NCBI GenBank assembly: GCA_003455565.1
Contig: DMQW01000366.1
Span: 1 to 7,149, forward strand
From: Limisphaerales bacterium
GTDB lineage: Bacteria > Verrucomicrobiota > Verrucomicrobiia > Limisphaerales > UBA11358
Direction of reading: 5' to 3'
DNA: 7,149 bases
The notes below the pieces were generated by a model, which was given only the letters and a program-made list of their open reading frames with translations, was not told the DNA's origin and ran no database searches. Made by a program: the position numbers and the translations under genes. This document shows positions 1-5,787 of the stretch, in pieces. Numbering within the stretch: position 1 is the first letter of the stretch; each line of letters opens with the position of its first letter.

Positions 1-154
1 ACGGAGCCGCGCGGTTTACGGCCACGCCCAAGGCCTTGAGCAGGTCGGCCACGCTCACCAAGTTCAACCCCCGCCGCAGATGATGCCCTCGCGCGCTCAA
101 ACTGAACTCCGCCCGCACTTTGGCCAGACCCCGCAGTCAGAATGGGTCGTGATG
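1..154 (-). pseudogene. Degraded C-terminal fragment of an IS1182-like DDE transposase
   Basis: Read on the minus strand from 154 down to 1, one frame gives HHDPF, a TGA stop (137-139), then LRGLAKVRAEFSLSARGHH followed by LRRGLNLVSVADLLKAL, and it runs open off the window edge. The pattern F-L-x-RGL-x-KVR-x-EFSL-x-x-x-x-x-NLRR-x-LNL is what I recall from the C-terminal end of IS1182-type transposases, just after the catalytic Glu region. The catalytic DDE residues are not present here. The in-frame stop, the SARGHH stretch where the family usually has something like TALAYN, and the lack of any recognisable transposase sequence further upstream (155-315) indicate a decayed remnant. The family call rests on memory of the motif only. 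A small unrelated ORF cannot be excluded. Confidence 0.5.
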
Positions 155-315
155 CGAGGTTGCTGTCTCTGATCCTCGGCGGGGCCGACGCATTCAAAAA
201 AATGTGAAAAAGTTTTCACACAGTCTGTGAAGCCCGCGCTCCGGGGCGAGGCGACGACTTCCAAATCGCGAATTGCGCTTTGTTTTTCCGCCGCCGCTTT
301 GATTTAATTTCCGCG
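155..315. other. Non-coding region upstream of hisB
   Basis: I see no convincing gene here. The minus-strand transposase frame continues open for a few codons but without recognisable motifs. A perfect palindrome lies at 203-220. No good -35/-10 pair is visible in front of hisB. The bases just before its ATG (296-315) are T-rich and contain no purine-rich Shine-Dalgarno motif. An in-frame TTG at 280 could extend HisB by 12 residues but adds nothing that resembles the family. Confidence 0.5.
203..231. repeat. Perfect 18-nt palindrome plus a third half-site
   Basis: TGTGAAAA (203-210), a 2-nt spacer AG, and TTTTCACA (213-220) form a perfect inverted repeat. A further TGTGAA at 226-231 pairs with TTCACA (215-220), so the middle arm can pair with either neighbour. 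The site lies 85-113 bases before the hisB ATG. It could be an operator for a dimeric repressor. Alternatively, on the minus strand the hairpin is followed at once by seven T residues (complement of 196-202), which resembles a weak intrinsic terminator for transcription coming from hisB toward the transposase remnant. The symmetry is directly visible; the function is not known. Confidence 0.6.
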
Positions 316-978
316 ATGAAACTGCGCCAGTCCAAAATTAAACGTCACACGTTCGAAACCAAAATTTCCCTCCGCCTCAATCTCGACGGCCAGGGCAAGT
401 CGAAAATCAAGACGGGCATCCCGTTCTTCGACCACATGCTCACGCTCTTCGCCAAGCACGCGACCGTGGATTTGGATTTGCGCTGCGACGGCGACCTGGC
501 CGTGGACGCGCATCACACCGTGGAAGATTGCGGCATCGCGCTCGGCCAGGCCTTTGCCGAGGCGCTCGGCGACAAACGCGGCATCCGCCGTTACGGCCAC
601 GGTTTTCATCCGCAGAATCCGTTCACCGGCGAGGTGTATGTGCCGATGGACGAATGCCTCGCGCGCTGCGTGGTGGATTTCAGCGGCCGGCCGCACCTCG
701 TCTGGCGCGGGCTGGATAAATTTTCGCAGAAGAAAATTTCCGGTGCGGAAAAAATTCAGGACATGTCCAGCGTGTTCCGGTTCGGTCTCGCGCGGGAATT
801 TTTTCAGGGCTTCACGAACGAGGCGCGCTGCAATCTGCATCTGGAACTGCTTTATGGCGACGAGCCGCATCACATCGTCGAGAGCTTGTTCAAGGCGTTC
901 GCGCGCGCCGTGGACGCCGCGCGCCAGCACGACCCGCGCATTGCCGGCCAACTGCCGAGCACGAAGGGAAAATTATAA
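316..978 (+). CDS. hisB: Imidazoleglycerol-phosphate dehydratase (HisB)
   Basis: This is the cytoplasmic enzyme of histidine biosynthesis that dehydrates imidazole glycerol phosphate to imidazole acetol phosphate (EC 4.2.1.19), a manganese-dependent reaction. From the ATG at 316 the protein has 220 residues, slightly longer than the usual 190-200 of monofunctional HisB; no phosphatase domain is fused. Visible family motifs are ET (14-15), LDGQGK (23-28), TGIPFFDHML (33-42), DAHHTVED (64-71), GDKRGIRRYG (85-94), PMDECLARC (110-118), DFSGRP (121-126), EFF (161-163), EPHHIVESLFKAFARA (183-198) and the terminal LPSTKG. The two HH-containing motifs supply metal ligands. Between RYG and PMDE there are 15 residues where HisB normally has about four, an apparent insertion. 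The 316 start is preferred over the in-frame TTG at 280 because the family begins close to this point. No Shine-Dalgarno is present. No other his gene is in the window. Confidence 0.95.
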   Translation: MKLRQSKIKRHTFETKISLRLNLDGQGKSKIKTGIPFFDHMLTLFAKHATVDLDLRCDGDLAVDAHHTVEDCGIALGQAFAEALGDKRGIRRYGHGFHPQNPFTGEVYVPMDECLARCVVDFSGRPHLVWRGLDKFSQKKISGAEKIQDMSSVFRFGLAREFFQGFTNEARCNLHLELLYGDEPHHIVESLFKAFARAVDAARQHDPRIAGQLPSTKGKL

Positions 979-979
979 A

Positions 980-1102
980 ACCGCCAAGATGCCAAGAGCG
1001 CCAAGGTTGAATAAGGAAGGCAAGAAGGCAGGAACAGGATTTTTCCTTCATTCCTGCTTTCCTTATTTTGATGCCTGCTGGTGTTTTTGGCGGCTTGGCG
1101 GT
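980..1102. repeat. Long imperfect inverted repeat made of GCCAAG units
   Basis: Starting two bases after the hisB stop, the left arm contains GCCAAG at 983-988, 991-996 and 1000-1005. The right arm carries the complementary CTTGGC type sequence, with ACCGCCAAG (980-988) matching CTTGGCGGT (1094-1102) perfectly and 14 of 16 bases over the slightly longer stretch. An inner layer pairs AATAAGGAA (1010-1018) with TTCCTTATT (1059-1067), and GCAGGAA (1028-1034) with TTCCTGC (1051-1057), leaving a 9-base bulge on the left side. A direct repeat TTTTTGGCGG occurs at 1084-1093 and 1110-1119. The nested symmetry suggests a dispersed intergenic repeat or small non-autonomous mobile element. It could also act as a terminator between hisB and the pil operon. 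Copy number in the genome cannot be judged here. Confidence 0.65.
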
Positions 1103-1155
1103 GAATTGATTTTTGGCGGGGAGTCTGATTTTTTAGAATGAAAATATTGCGCGTC

Positions 1156-1188
1156 TGGATTGACTTTTGCGGGCGCAAGTGAAACCTT
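1156..1188 (+). promoter_or_regulatory. Possible promoter of the pil operon (sigma-54-like and sigma-70 -35-like motifs)
   Basis: TGGATTGACTTTTGC (1156-1170) has the GG-to-GC spacing of a sigma-54 promoter (TGGCAC-N5-TTGC) with the -24 TGG and -12 TTGC intact, but with mismatches in the CAC part. The same stretch contains TTGACT (1160-1165), five of six bases of a sigma-70 -35 box. However, the expected -10 around 1183-1188 is poor. A short palindrome TTGCG-GG-CGCAA lies at 1167-1178. It is the only promoter-like stretch I see in the 140 bases before the first pil gene. The call is weak, and the two readings are mutually exclusive. Confidence 0.25.
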
Positions 1189-1242
1189 TTCGGCGCACGC
1201 ATTTCTTGAATTCAATCGCAAGGGCGGCGCGCAAAAAATCTC

Positions 1243-2949
1243 GTGGCTGAAAAAGACGATTATTTATTAGACCTTTTGGTTGACCTCGGCTTCACCAATG
1301 CCGAGGTGGTCGCGCGTGCGCGTGAGGAGGCTCATGCCGCCGGCGTCGGCGCGGTGGATTTATTGGTCGCGAACAAGGTCATCCGCCCGGAAGACGTCAC
1401 GCAGGCGAAGGCCGCGCAGTTTGGCGCGGAGGTCGTGCATCTGGCCAGTCTCAAAATTGAGGACGAGGTCATCTCGATGGTGCCGCGCGACATCGCCAAA
1501 AAATACCGCGTCATTCCCGTTTTCAAAACCGAAGGCAAGGTGGCCGTGGCCATCGCCGACCCGTCCGACCTGAACACGATTGATTCGCTGACGCATCTGC
1601 TGAACGCGGAAATTGAATTACGCGTGGCGTCGGAGCCGGACATCGAGGCGGCGCTGGCCAAGTATTACGGTTCGGATAAAAAGGCGATGGATCAGGGCAT
1701 TTTCAAGGATGTCATCCAGGAGTTGACCGAGGAGAACGTGGAGATCGGCAACGCGGACGACGGCGGGGAAGTGGAATCGGATGCGCCGCTGATCCGGCTG
1801 GTGAACCAGATCATCGTGGACGCGTTCAAGCTGCGCGCTTCGGACATTCATTTGGAACCGCTGGAAAAAAGATTCCGGCTGCGCTATCGCATTGACGGGA
1901 TGTTGCAGGAAATGAAGTCGCCGCCGAAACGGCTGCAGGCGCCGATCATTGCGCGTTTGAAAATCCAGGCGGGCATGGTCATCTCCGAACATCGCGTGCC
2001 GCAGGATGGCCGCATTCAGTCGAAGGTCGGCACCAAGCTGATTGATCTGCGCGTGTCGTGTCTGCCGACGAATCACGGTGAAAGCATCGTGATGCGTATT
2101 CTGGACAAGGAAGGTTTGCGGCTCGGTCTGCCGGAACTGGGATTTTTGACGGACGACCAGCAGACGTTCGAGCGGATCATCGGTTTGCCGGACGGAATTT
2201 TGCTCGTCACCGGCCCGACGGGTTCCGGCAAGACGACGACGCTTTATTCCTGTTTGAATTTCATCAACCGTCCGGATCGGAAAATCATCACGGTCGAGGA
2301 CCCGGTGGAATATGTCTTGTCCGGCATCAACCAGGTGCAGGTGAATGACATCATCGGTTTTACTTTCGCCGCCGCGTTGCGCTCGATTCTGCGCCAGGCG
2401 CCGAACATCGTGATGATCGGGGAAATCCGCGACCTCTCCACGGCGTCCATCGCCATCAACGCCTCGCTGACCGGCCACTTGGTTTTCTCCACGTTGCACA
2501 CGAACGACGCGCCCAGCGCGGTCACGCGTCTGGTGGACATCGGCGTGAAACCATTTTTGGTCGCGTCTTCCACGCGCTGCATAATGGCGCAACGGCTCGT
2601 CCGCAGAATCTGCAAAAAGTGCACCGCGCCTTACCAGCCGACCGAGGCGGAGATGGCGGCGTTGGGCATCAAACATGAGGATTTGAAGAATGCGAATATC
2701 CAGAAAGGCCTTGGCTGCCAGAATTGCAACAACAGCGGCACCCGGGGACGTTTCGGCATCTTTGAAATTTTTGTGATTGATGACGAGTCGCGCAAATTGA
2801 TTTACGATCAGGTGCCGACGAACGTATTGCGCGCCCGCGCTCGCGAGATGGGCATGCGGACGTTGCGCGAGGACGGCATCCGCAAAGTGCTGGCCGGGCT
2901 GACGACGCCGGAGGAAGTCATCCGGGCGACGGTGGGCGACGAAATTTAA
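1243..2949 (+). CDS. pilB: PilB/GspE-family traffic ATPase, first copy (variant Walker B region)
   Basis: This 568-residue cytoplasmic hexameric ATPase should power pilin polymerisation (or pseudopilin assembly) through the PilC platform. Residues 1 to about 150 form an MshEN/T2SSE N-terminal domain, without the RLG-type motifs of cyclic-di-GMP-binding versions. The catalytic part starts near 180: ASDIHLEP (199-206), VPQDGRI (252-258), Walker A GPTGSGKT (324-331), Asp box ITVEDPVEY (349-357), Walker B region with E394 in MIGEIRD, and His box GHLVFSTLHTN (411-421). Two CxxC pairs (457/460 and 492/495) form the zinc site typical of PilB/GspE. Oddly, the usual RQDPD before Walker B is RQAPN (384-388), and the usual DLETA is DLSTA (397-401); the catalytic Glu and Walker A Lys are kept. 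The start is GTG, chosen because MAEKDD resembles the MAEEIS start of the second copy and no closer start fits. It is the first gene of the probable operon. Confidence 0.9.
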   Translation: MAEKDDYLLDLLVDLGFTNAEVVARAREEAHAAGVGAVDLLVANKVIRPEDVTQAKAAQFGAEVVHLASLKIEDEVISMVPRDIAKKYRVIPVFKTEGKVAVAIADPSDLNTIDSLTHLLNAEIELRVASEPDIEAALAKYYGSDKKAMDQGIFKDVIQELTEENVEIGNADDGGEVESDAPLIRLVNQIIVDAFKLRASDIHLEPLEKRFRLRYRIDGMLQEMKSPPKRLQAPIIARLKIQAGMVISEHRVPQDGRIQSKVGTKLIDLRVSCLPTNHGESIVMRILDKEGLRLGLPELGFLTDDQQTFERIIGLPDGILLVTGPTGSGKTTTLYSCLNFINRPDRKIITVEDPVEYVLSGINQVQVNDIIGFTFAAALRSILRQAPNIVMIGEIRDLSTASIAINASLTGHLVFSTLHTNDAPSAVTRLVDIGVKPFLVASSTRCIMAQRLVRRICKKCTAPYQPTEAEMAALGIKHEDLKNANIQKGLGCQNCNNSGTRGRFGIFEIFVIDDESRKLIYDQVPTNVLRARAREMGMRTLREDGIRKVLAGLTTPEEVIRATVGDEI

Positions 2950-2961
2950 TTTTATTTTTTT

Positions 2962-4065
2962 ATGTCATATTCGATGTCTGATTTGTTGCAGTTGGTGGTT
3001 TCGGAAGGGGCCTCTGACTTGCACATCCGCGTCGGCACGGCGCCGACGATCCGTGTGCATGGCACGTTGCATCGCATCGAAGGGCCGGCGCTCACGCCCG
3101 AAGGTTCGGAGGAACTGATGCGCAGCATCACGTCCGAGGAACACATCCAGCAGACGCGCGAACGCGGCGGCGCGGACTTTGCGTTTGCGTTCGGCGAGGC
3201 GGCGCGTTTCCGCGTGAGCGTGTTCAAGGAAAAAGGAAATTTCGGCATAGTGCTGCGGCAGATTCCAAGCAAGATGCTGACGTTCGAGCAGATCGGCATG
3301 CCGGAATCGGTGAAGGAACTTTTGTTCAAGCCGCGCGGTTTGATTCTCGTCACCGGCCCGACGGGTTCCGGCAAGACCACGACGCTGGCGTCGTTGTTGA
3401 ACATCGTCAATGAGACGCGCGAGGAAGTCCATCTCATCACCGTTGAAGACCCGATCGAGTATTATCACAAGCACAAGAAGGCGCTCATCACGCAGCGCGA
3501 AGTGGGCGTGGACGTGCCGAACTTCAGCGAGGCGCTGCGCCGCGCGTTGCGGCAGGACCCGGACATGATCCTGGTCGGTGAAATGCGCGACCTGGAAACG
3601 ATTGAAGCGGCGATCACGGCGGCGGAAACGGGCCACTTGGTTTTCGGGACGCTGCACACGACGGGCGCGGCCAAGACGATTGACCGGATCACAAACGCGT
3701 TTCCGTCGAACCAGCAGGAGATGGTGCGCATCCAGCTTTCCACGGTTTTGCAGGCGGTGATTTCGCAGTTGCTCATTCCACGCGTGGACAAGCCGGGCCG
3801 CATCGCCGCGTTTGAAATCATGATCAACACGCCGTCCATCGCCGCGCTCATCCGCGACAACAAGACCTTCCGCATCCAGTCGGACATTCAGACTGGTTCC
3901 AAATACGGCATGTTGACGCTCGACTCGTTCCTGATTGATCTGTATCTGAAGGGCATCATCTCCCGCGAAGAAGTCATCAACAAATCGCAGGACGCGACGA
4001 CCATCATGGCCAAGCTGCAGGAACTGGACCTGGCGTCGGCGGTGGACAAGGGCGGTAAAAAATAA
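2962..4065 (+). CDS. pilT: Type IV pilus retraction ATPase PilT
   Basis: PilT drives pilus depolymerisation and retraction, hence twitching motility, DNA uptake or surface sensing in systems that use it. The 367-residue length fits PilT, which lacks the MshEN domain and zinc site of PilB. Visible are the N-terminal PAS-like part with GASDLHIRVG near the start, Walker A GPTGSGKT (132-139), Asp box TVEDPIEY (160-167), Walker B region RQDPDMILVGEMRD (197-210) and His box TGHLVFGTLHTT (223-234). A version of the C-terminal AIRNLIRE motif appears as SIAALIRD (292-299), followed by the usual QTGSKYGM segment. All catalytic residues look intact. The start ATG is 12 bases after the preceding stop in a T-rich gap without Shine-Dalgarno; an in-frame ATG four codons later (2974) is an alternative. 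The paralogue PilU is possible but the sequence reads as standard PilT. Confidence 0.95.
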   Translation: MSYSMSDLLQLVVSEGASDLHIRVGTAPTIRVHGTLHRIEGPALTPEGSEELMRSITSEEHIQQTRERGGADFAFAFGEAARFRVSVFKEKGNFGIVLRQIPSKMLTFEQIGMPESVKELLFKPRGLILVTGPTGSGKTTTLASLLNIVNETREEVHLITVEDPIEYYHKHKKALITQREVGVDVPNFSEALRRALRQDPDMILVGEMRDLETIEAAITAAETGHLVFGTLHTTGAAKTIDRITNAFPSNQQEMVRIQLSTVLQAVISQLLIPRVDKPGRIAAFEIMINTPSIAALIRDNKTFRIQSDIQTGSKYGMLTLDSFLIDLYLKGIISREEVINKSQDATTIMAKLQELDLASAVDKGGKK

Positions 4066-4074
4066 TTTTGTTTC

Positions 4075-5781
4075 ATGGCCGAGGAAATTTCCAATCCATT
4101 GCTGACGCTCATTCACGGGCAGGGTCTCATTGACGACCTGCAATATGAGGAGGTGGTGGGCGAGTTGAAGCGCAGCGCGGCCCCGGCCATCCAGGTGTTG
4201 CAGGATTTTGGCATCATGAAGCTGGATGACATCCTGCATGTGATGGCCACGGCGTTGGGCACGGAAGTGGTGTCGTTGCGCGACCGGGAAATTCCGCAGG
4301 ACATTCTCCAGACCATTCCCGCCAAGGTCGTGCAGATGGATAAATGTCTGCCGGTCGGTCTGAATAGCAGCGGGGTGTTGCAAGTTGCGATGGCGGAGCC
4401 GCTCGACCCGGCGCGGGCGGATGAAATCCAGTTCGCCGCCAAGCGCGACGTGCAATTCGTGGTGGCGGATCCGGGGGAGATCCAGCGGGCGATTGAACGG
4501 TTTTACGGCCAGGAGGACACCGGGAATTTCGCGGAAATTCTCAAGGAGCTGGTTGACGACAAGAAGATTGCCAAGGAAGTCAGCGAGGCGGGCGAGGATG
4601 CCAGGGCCGCCGAGGCGCTGGCGAACGAGGTGCCGATCGTCAAGTTTGTGAACCTGGTGTTGCAGCAGGCGGTGATTGACCGCGCGAGCGATATCCACTT
4701 CGAGCCGTTTGAAACGGAATTTCACATCCGCTACCGCGTGGACGGTGCGCTTTACGAAATGGCCCCGCCGCCGAAGCATCTGGCGCTGCCGATCGCCTCG
4801 CGCATCAAGATCATGGCGAACCTGGACATTTCAGAAAAACGCCTGCCACAGGACGGCCGCATCAATCTGACGATTGGCGGCAAGCAGATAGATTTGCGCG
4901 TGAGCACGCTGCCGACGGCCTTCGGCGAATCCATCGTGCTGCGCGTGCTCGACCGTTCCTCGGTGAACCTCGAGGTCGAGTCGCTCGGTTTTCCGAAATA
5001 CGTTTATGATTTCGTCACGGAAGTCATCACGCGCCCGAATGGAATTTTCGTCGTGACCGGCCCGACCGGCTGCGGCAAGACGACCACCCTTTACTCGTGC
5101 CTGCGCCGCGTGAACATGATTGACTCAAAACTGCTCACAGCGGAAGACCCGGTGGAGTTCGACATCGAAGGCATCATGCAGGTGGCGGTGAACGAGGCGC
5201 AGGGCATGACGTTCGCCAAGGCGCTGAAATCATTTTTGCGCCAGGACCCGGACATCATCATGGTTGGGGAAATGCGCGACCTGGAAACGGCGCAGATTTC
5301 CATTCAAGCCTCGCTGACCGGCCACTTGGTCTTGAGCACGTTGCACACGAACGACGCGCCCGGCGCGGTGACCCGTCTGGTGGACATGGGCGTGGAACCG
5401 TTTTTAATTTCCTCGACGTTGATGGCGGTGCTGGGGCAACGCCTGGTGCGGACGACCTGCAAAAATTGCCGGACGCCATTCGAGCCGACCGAGCAGCAGC
5501 TTTCGTTGCTCGGACTTTCGCCGCACGACTTGGGCGACAAGGTTTTTCATTACGGACGCGGCTGTTCGACCTGCAACGACACCGGCTACAAGGGCCGCAA
5601 AGGCATTTTTGAACTGCTCATTGTCAGCGATGCCATCCGGTCGCTCATCAACGAACGGGCGCCGACGATTGTCGTTCGTCAGAAAGCGGTGGAACTGGGG
5701 ATGGTCACCCTGCGCGAAGATGGCTTGCGCACCATTTTTGAGGGTGATACAACCATCGAAGAAATCGTTAAATACACTTAA
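4075..5781 (+). CDS. pilB: Type IV pilus assembly ATPase PilB, second copy
   Basis: This is a canonical extension ATPase of the PilB/GspE family, 568 residues. The N-terminal MshEN-like domain covers roughly residues 1-150, and an acidic, charged linker leads to the catalytic core near 186. Motifs are ASDIHFEP (204-211), LPQDGRI (257-263), Walker A GPTGCGKT (329-336, Cys in place of the commoner Ser), Asp box LTAEDPVEF (354-362), Walker B region RQDPDIIMVGEMRDLETA (389-406) and His box GHLVLSTLHTN (416-426). Zinc cysteines occur at 462/465 and 497/500. Unlike the first copy it keeps RQDPD and DLETA, so it is the more likely main assembly motor. The equal length of the two copies is coincidental: motifs are offset by five residues, compensated at the C-terminus. 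It starts nine bases after pilT and ends six bases before pilC, which supports a T4P rather than an isolated secretion role. Confidence 0.93.
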   Translation: MAEEISNPLLTLIHGQGLIDDLQYEEVVGELKRSAAPAIQVLQDFGIMKLDDILHVMATALGTEVVSLRDREIPQDILQTIPAKVVQMDKCLPVGLNSSGVLQVAMAEPLDPARADEIQFAAKRDVQFVVADPGEIQRAIERFYGQEDTGNFAEILKELVDDKKIAKEVSEAGEDARAAEALANEVPIVKFVNLVLQQAVIDRASDIHFEPFETEFHIRYRVDGALYEMAPPPKHLALPIASRIKIMANLDISEKRLPQDGRINLTIGGKQIDLRVSTLPTAFGESIVLRVLDRSSVNLEVESLGFPKYVYDFVTEVITRPNGIFVVTGPTGCGKTTTLYSCLRRVNMIDSKLLTAEDPVEFDIEGIMQVAVNEAQGMTFAKALKSFLRQDPDIIMVGEMRDLETAQISIQASLTGHLVLSTLHTNDAPGAVTRLVDMGVEPFLISSTLMAVLGQRLVRTTCKNCRTPFEPTEQQLSLLGLSPHDLGDKVFHYGRGCSTCNDTGYKGRKGIFELLIVSDAIRSLINERAPTIVVRQKAVELGMVTLREDGLRTIFEGDTTIEEIVKYT

Positions 5782-5787
5782 TCCGCC

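Noticed and set aside
280..315. TTG start extending HisB by 12 residues
   Set aside because: The added residues MFFRRRFDLISA do not match the family, and the ATG at 316 fits the normal HisB N-terminus.
304..951. Minus-strand open frame of 215 codons opposite hisB
   Set aside because: It mirrors the conserved HisB coding frame and has no family features of its own.
980..1102. CRISPR array
   Set aside because: The repeated GCCAAG units are too short and spaced by only 8-9 bases, and the main structure is a dyad rather than a series of direct repeats with unique spacers.
554..1141. Plus-strand open frame overlapping hisB and running through the repeat
   Set aside because: It is out of frame with HisB, has an Arg/Ala-rich composition typical of a shifted GC-rich frame, and its tail simply reads through the inverted repeat.
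1618..2676. Minus-strand open frame of 352 codons opposite the first pilB
   Set aside because: Antisense shadow with Arg/His/Gln-rich composition and no motifs.
2965..4779. Long minus-strand open frame of 604 codons opposite pilT and the start of the second pilB
   Set aside because: It lies entirely antisense to clearly conserved genes, is rich in Arg, His, Gln and Leu as expected from the complement of GC-rich codons, and shows no recognisable domain.
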